Positions 1 through 5,584 of a DNA stretch of 6,214 nucleotides are shown here, one piece after another (positions within the stretch are counted from its first letter, which is position 1; every line of letters starts with the position of its first letter). The notes beneath the pieces are model-generated. The model saw only the letters and a list, made by a program, of their open reading frames with translations, did no database searches and had not been told where the DNA came from. The stretch is taken from positions 1 through 6,214 of the forward strand of contig JAIFMA010000045.1 of NCBI GenBank assembly GCA_020048795.1. The letters are read 5' to 3'. A program made the position numbers and the translations under genes. The stretch comes from Rhodoferax sp. (lineage in GTDB: Bacteria; Pseudomonadota; Gammaproteobacteria; Burkholderiales; Burkholderiaceae_C).

Positions 1-316
1 GCATCAGGCTGATCTTGTCACCCACACCGCCGCTGGAATGCTTGTCCAGAATCGGGCCGTTCAAATTGGCTTTTGACCAGTCCATGACCCGGCCCGAATA
101 AGTCATGGACTCGGTCAGGTGGACAGTTTCGTCCCGGCTCAGGCCTTGCAGAAACATCGCCATGGCCAACGCGGCGGCCTGAGCTTCGCTCCACGAGCCG
201 TCCACCAAGCCTCTCACAAAGTGGTCAATGTGGGGCCGCTGTAGCGAGCCGCCGTCGCGTTTGATGCGGATAATTTCCTGGGCCAGCATGGTTCGGTTCT
301 CGGCCGGGTGGTACAT
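1..316 (-). CDS. deoA: Thymidine phosphorylase, N-terminal part (cut by window edge)
   Basis: This gene encodes the start of thymidine phosphorylase, which splits thymidine or deoxyuridine with phosphate into the base and deoxyribose-1-phosphate in the cytoplasm. Only the first 105 codons are present; the E. coli enzyme has about 440 residues. Visible are the helical N-terminal segment beginning MLAQEIIRIKRDG (residues 10-22), close to the E. coli N-terminus, and the family's phosphate-binding signature DKHSSGGVGD (residues 91-100) after LNGP. The ATG at 316 is chosen because a GGAG lies 6 nt upstream. The ATG at 289 would match the E. coli start exactly and is a real alternative. The gene begins 15 nt after the deoC stop, so the two are almost certainly co-transcribed and feed the same deoxyribose pathway. 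Family assignment is firm. Thymidine versus broader pyrimidine specificity cannot be settled from this fragment. Confidence 0.93.
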   Translation of the reverse strand, partial: MYHPAENRTMLAQEIIRIKRDGGSLQRPHIDHFVRGLVDGSWSEAQAAALAMAMFLQGLSRDETVHLTESMTYSGRVMDWSKANLNGPILDKHSSGGVGDKISLM

Positions 317-322
317 GCAAGA

Positions 323-326
323 CTCC
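323..326 (-). promoter_or_regulatory. Ribosome binding site for deoA
   Basis: GGAG on the minus strand lies 6 nt before the ATG at 316, in the 15-nt gap between the deoC stop and deoA. It supports the longer deoA start over the internal ATG at 289, which is preceded only by a weak GAG. Confidence 0.5.
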
Positions 327-331
327 GGGGC

Positions 332-1135
332 TCAGTAGGCACCCGGCACACCGCCGGGCGTGGGGGTGCCACCGCCCAGCACCACTTCAATGTGGCTTAG
401 CAGGCTGCTGGCACCGATGCGAAAACGTTTCGGACCGAGGCCAGCAGCACCCAGGTATTGCTCTGTCAGTGCTTCATAAACCATAGCTTCCTGCACAGTT
501 CTGATGCCGCCTGAAGCCTTAAAACCCACATGATCACGGGCTCTTGGGCTGGCTGCAATGGCGGCTAGCATGGTCTGCGCGGCTGCGGGCGTGGCATTGA
601 CGGGGGTTTTGCCCGTGCTGGTTTTCAAAAAGTCAGCACCAGCCTGTAGCGCCAGTTGGCTGGCGTGCGCGATCAGTGCCGGGGTTTGCAGTTCGCCGGT
701 TTCCAGAATCACCTTCAACAACAGCCCCGGGCAGGCCTGGCGCACCGCGTTCAGCAGCGCCGTCACCGTTGCCAGGTCACCGGCCATCAGCGCCTGATAC
801 GGCAGCACCACGTCCACTTCTTGCGCACCGGCTTGCACAATCTGCCGGGTGTCGTGCACCGCCGCTTCCATGTCGGCACTGCCGTGCGGAAAGTTTGCCA
901 CCGCCGCCACCCCGATGTGTGCAGGCAGTTGCGCCCTGGCAAACGTCGCCAGTCGCGGCCACACGCAGACCGCGGCGACCGGGCCAAACGGGCTTTGCGC
1001 GCGCTGGCATAGTTTGGCAATGTCGGCTTCGGTGTCGTGGTCATTCAGGCTGGTGAGGTCAAGGCAGGCCAGCGCGATACGGGCGCTGCCTGGCAGTTCG
1101 TGCGGCCAATTGGGGATGAAAGTTGAAGCGCTCAT
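332..1135 (-). CDS. deoC: Deoxyribose-phosphate aldolase
   Basis: DeoC cleaves 2-deoxy-D-ribose-5-phosphate to acetaldehyde and D-glyceraldehyde-3-phosphate, the last step of deoxynucleoside catabolism, in the cytoplasm. The 267-residue product is close to the usual length of the E. coli type (about 259) and is a complete class I aldolase barrel. The key residues are present: Asp108 in QEVDVVLPY; Lys171 in FLKTSTGKTP, the Schiff-base lysine; and Lys206 in VGFKASGGIRT, which tunes it. The phosphate-site motif FRIGASSLL lies near the C-terminus. The ATG at 1135 has no strong ribosome site, but no better start lies upstream. The gene sits 82 nt after the broken PNP and 15 nt before deoA. The C-terminal tail is Gly/Pro-rich and probably disordered. 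Nothing suggests loss of function. Confidence 0.97.
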   Translation of the reverse strand: MSASTFIPNWPHELPGSARIALACLDLTSLNDHDTEADIAKLCQRAQSPFGPVAAVCVWPRLATFARAQLPAHIGVAAVANFPHGSADMEAAVHDTRQIVQAGAQEVDVVLPYQALMAGDLATVTALLNAVRQACPGLLLKVILETGELQTPALIAHASQLALQAGADFLKTSTGKTPVNATPAAAQTMLAAIAASPRARDHVGFKASGGIRTVQEAMVYEALTEQYLGAAGLGPKRFRIGASSLLSHIEVVLGGGTPTPGGVPGAY

Positions 1136-1178
1136 GTTGACTGGGATGATACGTGGTGCCCCAAACCATGCTCGTTCG

Positions 1179-1208
1179 TTAATAGCTTGCCACGCACGGC
1201 GCGCACAA
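1179..1208 (-). promoter_or_regulatory. Possible sigma70-type promoter upstream of deoC
   Basis: In the 82-nt gap before deoC the minus strand shows TTGTGC (1203-1208), an 18-nt spacer, then TATTAA (1179-1184), about 43 nt before the deoC start. Matches to the -35 and -10 consensus are partial (3/6 and 4/6). It is the only such pair I noticed in this gap, which is the widest in the salvage cluster. It could let deoC-deoA be expressed independently of the damaged PNP gene. This is pattern matching only. Confidence 0.22.
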
Positions 1209-1217
1209 GGCGGCTGG

Positions 1218-1950
1218 TCAGCTGTCCTCAGGAAGCTGCGCGATGATGTCGGCCAGCAACGCGCTGGCCCGTGCGCTGCCTTCTTGCGCCTGTTGCAGCG
1301 TGTGTGCGTGGCTTAGCTTTTCAGTGGACAGGCCGGCACCAAAGTTGGTGATGAAGGACAGCGCCAGCACCCGCAGGCCCAAATGGCGCGCCAGAATCGT
1401 TTCAGGCACGGTACTCATGCCCACGGCATCAGCGCCCAGTCGCTGGGCCATGCGGATTTCGGCCGGAGTTTCAAACTGTGGCCCCAGAAACCAGGCGTAA
1501 ACACGGCTTTTTAATGCTGGATCGTAGGCATCAACCATATTGACAAAGCGATCACTGCCGGGTAGCCCCAGCAACGGCGAACGTTGCGGCAGGTTCAGAT
1601 GGTCGGTGATCAGCATCAGGCTTTGCGGCGGCATGTCCGGGCGCACACTGCCCGCGGCGTTGGTTTGCACCAAAATATCGCAGCCGAGCTGTTTCAGCAC
1701 TTGCAGCGGCAGCGCCATGCCATCCACCGCGCCGGTCTCATAGCCGTGTTGGCGCCCACTCAGCACCGCCGCCGTGGCCGGCCACGGTGGGTTGGGGAAA
1801 ACCGGCAAGTTCGGCATAGGGAACCTGAACCGCATCGGTGATGTGATCGGTCAACCCACCCCAACCCGAGCCCAGCACCACGGCGATGCGGGGCTGAATA
1901 TGGGGGGCTCGTTGGGTGATGGTGGCAAGCGCGTCAGCGATGATGGTCAT
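1218..1950 (-). pseudogene. Purine nucleoside phosphorylase, frameshifted by an internal deletion
   Basis: The gene encodes a trimeric-type purine nucleoside phosphorylase (PNP/MTAP family), which splits purine nucleosides with phosphate. It is split over two frames. The first part (1950 to about 1765) holds the phosphate-loop motif VVLGSGWGG and the family's PGFP..TV.GH stretch as AGFPQPTVAGHGG, then runs to a TGA at 1738-1740. The second part (about 1767 to 1218) resumes at VLSGRQHGYETG and holds TNAAGS, GPQFETPAEIR, VGMSTVPE and ITNFGAG, the usual active-site motifs in the usual order. In intact relatives about 13 residues lie between GHxG and the MxGRxHxYE strand. Here they are missing and the frame has shifted, which fits a deletion near 1765-1773 of 3k+2 nt (about 38). 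The start ATG at 1950 is 10 nt after the cdd stop, with a poor ribosome site. Except at the lesion, both halves look well conserved, so inactivation would be recent, or the lesion is a sequence error. Confidence 0.85.
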
Positions 1951-1960
1951 GGCTTTGGCA

Positions 1961-2416
1961 TCAGGCACGGTGCATCGGTGCGGGCTGGCCCAGGTGATCG
2001 GGCCCAAAGCTCTCAGGCAACAACTGCGACAGGGTGTAGCAGGGTCCGGTGTGGTCCTGGTTGGCGGTCAGGACAGGCAGATCCGGCCCGCCAAATTCGC
2101 GCATTTTTTGCCGGCAGCCACCACAGGGCGTGGTCCAGCCGATGTTGTTGTTGCCACCACTGCCAACCACCAGCACCGCTTGCGCATGGGTGCCACCCGC
2201 CAGCACCATGGCAGCCAGGGCGGCGGCCTCGGCACACAGGCCTTCGGGGTAGGCCGCGTTTTCGACATTGCAACCGGCGTGGGTGCGGCCCTGCTCGTCC
2301 AGCACCGCTGCACCCACCTGGTAATGGGAATACGGTGCGTAGGCCATCTGCTGGGCGTGGCGGGCGGCTTGCAGCAGGGCTTGTCGGTTGGGCTCGGAAA
2401 GTTCAGGGATCAGCAT
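1961..2416 (-). CDS. cdd: Cytidine deaminase
   Basis: This cytoplasmic zinc enzyme hydrolyses cytidine and deoxycytidine to uridine and deoxyuridine plus ammonia, feeding pyrimidine salvage. The 151-residue product has the size of the small homotetrameric family. Visible motifs are the substrate loop PYSHYQVGAA (29-38), GCNVENAAY (48-56), the zinc and proton-shuttle box CAE (Cys61, Glu63) and PCGGC (Cys98, Cys101). All three cysteine ligands and the catalytic glutamate are intact. The residue after CAE is Ala rather than the Arg of the Bacillus type, a variant also known in other proteobacterial deaminases. The ATG at 2416 is chosen because family similarity begins there. A start at 2449 would add 11 unlikely residues overlapping an inverted repeat. 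The C-terminal tail after about residue 135 is not conserved. It lies 44 nt after the FimV-like gene and 10 nt before the PNP start. Confidence 0.95.
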   Translation of the reverse strand: MLIPELSEPNRQALLQAARHAQQMAYAPYSHYQVGAAVLDEQGRTHAGCNVENAAYPEGLCAEAAALAAMVLAGGTHAQAVLVVGSGGNNNIGWTTPCGGCRQKMREFGGPDLPVLTANQDHTGPCYTLSQLLPESFGPDHLGQPAPMHRA

Positions 2417-2438
2417 GTGCGCCACTGTACCGTGATCG

Positions 2439-2461
2439 GCTGGCCACAAGGCCGGGCCAGC
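2439..2461 (-). repeat. Short GC-rich inverted repeat after the FimV-like gene
   Basis: GCTGGCC (2439-2445) and GGCCAGC (2455-2461) are perfect inverted repeats around a 9-nt loop. They sit directly at the end of the FimV-like gene and share one base with its stop codon, in the 44-nt gap before cdd. The hairpin could act as a weak attenuator or RNA-stability element between the two genes. It lacks a following T-run on either strand, so it does not meet the pattern of an intrinsic terminator. Confidence 0.3.
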
Positions 2462-4431
2462 TAGCTGGACTTGCCGGTTTTTTCCCAGTGCGCTCGTGGC
2501 GAATCCATGGGCGGCAACATCCCCGGTGAAACCTTGGCAGTGGCTGGGGACGGCACCTGCTCCAGCAACGAGGGGCCAGTTTCAAAAGCTGAAAAGTCCA
2601 TGTCGAGCGACTGTTCGTGAGGCGCTTCAGGCAGGCGGACACTCGGCGCAGGGCGCCCCGCATCGGCCGGCTTGAGGGCTTCTGGGGTCAGCACCGAAGA
2701 CTCACCCCTGGACGACATCAGCCGGTCAGGCTGAAATTCTGGCGACAGCGTGTCCCAAGGCAAATCGGTGGCCACGGCTTCGGCCAGCGCGTGGAGCATC
2801 AGCAAATCGCGGAACGCAGCCAGATCAAACGACGCGTGGGCCAACACCTTTTCAGAGCGAAAAATGTAGCTGCCCAGCAACACCAGCGTTTGGGCGCTGG
2901 GCCAACCCTGCACCAAACGCTCCAGCACTTGCGGGTAGGCCAGCAAGTCCTGGCCCTCCAGATGAAAGGCCGGAAAATCAGGCATGACCCCCGTGAAAAA
3001 CCGGTTGAAGGTGCCACGGTACTCACGAAAGTCGGTCTTCAGACCCATTGAGTGAAACAGCGCCAGCAAGTCCAGATAGATGAAAGGATTGGGTTCGCTG
3101 CTGGAAGCCACCTGCTTTTTGAGAATTTCCAGCGCCCGCTCGGTTTGTCCCAGCGAAACAAAAAACTCGGCTTGCTGGCGGATGTCCAGAATCGACTCCA
3201 CGCTGAAGCTGTGCAGGCCAGCCAGACCGTTTGCCAGGGTGGGCGGCGGCGGGTCAGGTGCGACCTTGGGTGCGGGCTCAAGCAGTTCGGGGTTGATGTC
3301 AACAGCGACCGGCGAGCGAGCCGGCGGGCGGTTTGCCGCAGGCACCACGGCAGATGCGACTGCCATCGGCGGGGTTGGCAAAGCGCTCTCGGTGGGCGAA
3401 GCAACCTCGGTGGGCTCCGGGGCAACGCGCTGGCGTGAATCGTGCCATTTAGGCTGTGGCGCTACCTGGGCGCGGCGCTGTTGCCACACCAGCCAGACCA
3501 GTGCCGCCAGACAGGCCAGCACCAACAGCCCCAGGGCGTAAATCCAGGCCAGCGAAATTTGCTGCGACCGCGCCAGTTCCAGTTGGGCTTTCAGAACCAG
3601 CAACTGCGCATCACTCTTGGTCGCGATATCCCGCAAAGCCTTGATATCAGCTTGCAACGAGGCAATTTGCTGGGTTTGCTGCAAGACCTCTGCGGCGGGT
3701 GCCGCAAGTTTGGCCGACTCCAGCGCGCCAATACGCGCCGAAAAGTCTTCCAGCGGAGCCAGTTTCAAAACCGCCTTACCGGTTGCCGGTTCGGATGCCT
3801 TGGGCGACACCACCGGTTTGACGGCCTGCGCGCTGGCCTGCGCACTGGCCGGGGCTTTGGGTTTTGTCACACCGGCCTGTGCTTTGCGGGCCTGCGCGGG
3901 CACCAAAGGCTTGCGCTGCGCCACCGGACTTGGCTTCGCGGGGGCCGACTCACCGGACGGCGAAAGCGTTGGCCGACCAGATACCAAGCCGCCTTGCTCG
4001 GGAGTCGCCAGGCGCACCACCGATGCGACTGCTGCAGTCGAGGGGGCCACGTCAGCCGGCTCAATGTCCGTCAACAAAACATAACGTCTTGTCACAAAAA
4101 AACCACAATTGAAGCTTAATTCGACACTGACCACCGGTTCATCAACCGCCCCGGCCGATTCGATTCGCACCACAGCCGACTCTGCTGTGGTCGAAGTCAC
4201 CGACACTTTGGGTTTGCTCTGGCGAGCGTCAGCGTTGAAAACGTTGGCCGCAAAGCAGGACGCGGCCAGGTCGTCGCCGCTTGCGGCCTGCACCAGCACC
4301 GATACATCCAGTGGCCGACCAATGACCACCGCACCCCGCGGCTCACCCATGGTCAGGGCGTGCAGGCCCGGTGCCAGGCTCGCCAGCAGGGCCGCCAAAG
4401 CAAGCGCAACAATTCCAGATCGTCTCTTCAA
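2461..4431 (-). CDS. FimV/HubP-like inner-membrane protein with periplasmic and TPR-like cytoplasmic domains
   Basis: The 656-residue product has a FimV/HubP-like layout. It starts with a signal peptide (1-25, ending LHA). A beta-rich periplasmic domain follows (about 26-125) with two cysteines, Cys59 and Cys109, that could form a disulfide. Next come an Ala/Pro/Lys linker (about 126-225), a coiled coil (about 226-290), and one membrane helix (about 292-316) followed by QQRRAQ, which places the rest in the cytoplasm. A Pro-rich spacer (320-405) leads to a helical TPR-like domain (about 408-555), opening SVESILDIRQQAEFFVSLGQ, and an acidic tail with LDMDFSAFE. FimV/HubP proteins are polar organisers and type IV pilus factors; that role here is inference. 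No LysM motif is evident. The TTG at 4431 is chosen because it puts KRR plus a hydrophobic core at the N-terminus, with GAGAAAG upstream. An ATG at 4545 would bury the signal peptide. It is divergent from the amidotransferase and precedes cdd by 44 nt. Confidence 0.75.
   Translation of the reverse strand: MKRRSGIVALALAALLASLAPGLHALTMGEPRGAVVIGRPLDVSVLVQAASGDDLAASCFAANVFNADARQSKPKVSVTSTTAESAVVRIESAGAVDEPVVSVELSFNCGFFVTRRYVLLTDIEPADVAPSTAAVASVVRLATPEQGGLVSGRPTLSPSGESAPAKPSPVAQRKPLVPAQARKAQAGVTKPKAPASAQASAQAVKPVVSPKASEPATGKAVLKLAPLEDFSARIGALESAKLAAPAAEVLQQTQQIASLQADIKALRDIATKSDAQLLVLKAQLELARSQQISLAWIYALGLLVLACLAALVWLVWQQRRAQVAPQPKWHDSRQRVAPEPTEVASPTESALPTPPMAVASAVVPAANRPPARSPVAVDINPELLEPAPKVAPDPPPPTLANGLAGLHSFSVESILDIRQQAEFFVSLGQTERALEILKKQVASSSEPNPFIYLDLLALFHSMGLKTDFREYRGTFNRFFTGVMPDFPAFHLEGQDLLAYPQVLERLVQGWPSAQTLVLLGSYIFRSEKVLAHASFDLAAFRDLLMLHALAEAVATDLPWDTLSPEFQPDRLMSSRGESSVLTPEALKPADAGRPAPSVRLPEAPHEQSLDMDFSAFETGPSLLEQVPSPATAKVSPGMLPPMDSPRAHWEKTGKSS
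3824..3850 (-). repeat. 12-bp tandem repeat in the linker of the FimV-like gene
   Basis: On the plus strand a 12-bp unit beginning GCCTGCGC occurs twice with one mismatch (3824-3835 and 3836-3847) and continues for 3 bp. It encodes the repeated ASAQASAQ of the Ala-rich linker at about residues 197-203. In-frame slippage here would only change linker length. Confidence 0.5.
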
Positions 4432-4645
4432 AACAGCTTTCTCAAAAGTGGTCCTATAACCAGGCACAACGGGCCAAAAGGCCACTTGATGGTGCTCAAC
4501 GTGGCAAACATTCAAGAGCATACTCGCTACCAATCGCGATTTCATCTTTTTCTTGCAGGCACCCTTTGAATCTGGTCTGGAAATCGTTAAGCTGCAAAAC
4601 ACTTGCCATCGGATTGACACCATAGGACCAACAGGAAAATCGCAC
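4432..4645. other. Divergent intergenic region between the FimV-like gene and the amidotransferase
   Basis: These 214 bp must hold the promoters of both divergent genes. I see no strong sigma70 pair. For the plus-strand gene, TTGAAT (4566-4571) with TAAGCT (4588-4593) at 16-nt spacing is a weak candidate. A perfect TTGACA (4614-4619) has no -10 partner at the right distance. For the minus-strand gene nothing better than scattered AT-rich hexamers is visible. A 4-bp inverted repeat, GGCC with an AAAA loop, lies near 4472-4483. No RNA gene or riboswitch fold is recognisable. Confidence 0.4.
4633..4636 (+). promoter_or_regulatory. Ribosome binding site for the amidotransferase
   Basis: AGGA lies 9 nt before the ATG at 4646. 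It decides in favour of this start, which places the catalytic cysteine at position 2, over the upstream in-frame ATG at 4553. Confidence 0.5.
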
Positions 4646-5584
4646 ATGTGCCAGTTACTGGGAATGAACAGCCACCTGCCGGCCAGTCTGACCTTGAGTT
4701 TTGCCGGATTTTCGCAGCGCGGCGGCTGCACTGATCACCATGGCGACGGCTGGGGCATTGCCTTCTTTGAGAGCAACGACAGTAGCCCCGGCAAGGGCGT
4801 GCGGCATTTTGTCGACAAGCAAAGCGCCGCCACCTCACCGATGGCGCAAATGCTCAAGAGCTACCCGATCAAAAGCCACAACGTGGTGGCGCATGTGCGC
4901 AAGGCCACCGTGGGCAGCGTGACACTGGAGAACTGTCACCCGTTTGTGCGCGAACTGTGGGGCCGTTACTGGGTGTTTGCCCACAACGGCGACCTGAAAA
5001 ACTATGCCCCCTACCTGCATGGCCACTTCAGACCGGTCGGCAATACCGACAGCGAGCGGGCTTTTTGCTGGCTGATGCAGGAGCTGACCAAATCCCATGC
5101 CGATGTGCCCAGCGTGGATGAACTCACCCGCACCTTGCAGGAGCTGATTCCGCAAATCTCCCGGCACGGCACCTTCAACTTTTTGCTCAGCAACGGTCAG
5201 GCGCTGTGGGCCCACGCCACCACCAAGTTGTGCTACGTGCTGCGGGCCCATCCATTCCCTCAGGTGCATCTGAAAGATGACGATGTGACGGTCAACCTGG
5301 CGCAACTCAACAGCCCCGAGGACCGGCTGGCGGTGGTGGTGACCGAACCTTTGACCACCGATGAGGACTGGACCACCTTGGCACCGGGGGAGCTCAAGGT
5401 GTTTGTCGATGGCACCCTGGCCCACTGTAGTTGCCAATGCGCCGCACCGCCACGCCCGGCCCCCATCACTGACCCGCATGGCCCGGTGCCGGTGGTGCCC
5501 GTGGGGCCGGCGCCTCAGTGCGAGCGCATCTGCGCGGCCTCGAGGGCCTGCACAAACATGGCCGCCACGTCAAACCCGGTCTGA
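4646..5584 (+). CDS. Class II glutamine amidotransferase, YafJ type
   Basis: The product is an N-terminal-nucleophile glutamine amidotransferase domain protein related to E. coli YafJ. The family is also related to EgtC-type gamma-glutamyl hydrolases, but the physiological substrate of the YafJ branch is not established. Cys2 (MCQLLGMN) is the nucleophile once the initiator Met is removed. Other expected motifs are QRGG (24-27), DGWGIAF (34-40), VAHVRKA (81-87), the oxyanion-hole HNGD (113-116) and GNTDSE (132-137). The domain covers residues 1 to about 255 with no partner synthetase domain attached, as in YafJ. After FVDGTLAH the protein carries about 50 extra residues: CSCQC, a Pro-rich stretch, then residues read from the opposite strand of gshB. 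This makes it 312 residues against about 255 in E. coli. The last 70 bp overlap gshB head-on. No role with gshB should be assumed from convergence alone. Confidence 0.92.
   Translation: MCQLLGMNSHLPASLTLSFAGFSQRGGCTDHHGDGWGIAFFESNDSSPGKGVRHFVDKQSAATSPMAQMLKSYPIKSHNVVAHVRKATVGSVTLENCHPFVRELWGRYWVFAHNGDLKNYAPYLHGHFRPVGNTDSERAFCWLMQELTKSHADVPSVDELTRTLQELIPQISRHGTFNFLLSNGQALWAHATTKLCYVLRAHPFPQVHLKDDDVTVNLAQLNSPEDRLAVVVTEPLTTDEDWTTLAPGELKVFVDGTLAHCSCQCAAPPRPAPITDPHGPVPVVPVGPAPQCERICAASRACTNMAATSNPV

Noticed and set aside
1730..1800. Programmed ribosomal frameshift in the PNP gene
   Set aside because: There is no slippery heptamer, and shifting frame does not recover the missing segment of about 13 residues, so coding sequence has been lost.
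1218..1835. Treating the C-terminal half of the PNP as a separate gene starting at ATG 1835
   Set aside because: The first residues from that ATG (MRFRFPMPN) are out-of-frame reading of the conserved PNP N-terminal region. The phosphate loop would be missing. One broken gene explains both halves.
2439..2461. Intrinsic terminator after the FimV-like gene
   Set aside because: The 7-bp stem has no T-tract on the minus strand, so it is listed only as an inverted repeat.
1774..2529. 251-codon plus-strand open frame across PNP, cdd and the end of the FimV-like gene
   Set aside because: It spans three conserved genes on the opposite strand and has Arg/Gly/Pro-rich shadow composition.
4553..4645. 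In-frame upstream extension of the amidotransferase by 31 residues
   Set aside because: The family needs Cys directly after the initiator Met, and MCQLLGMN at 4646 has a ribosome site 9 nt upstream. The extension is non-conserved.
4835..5479. 214-codon open frame on the minus strand under the amidotransferase gene
   Set aside because: It is the antisense shadow of a clearly conserved enzyme in GC-rich DNA and shows no recognisable motifs.
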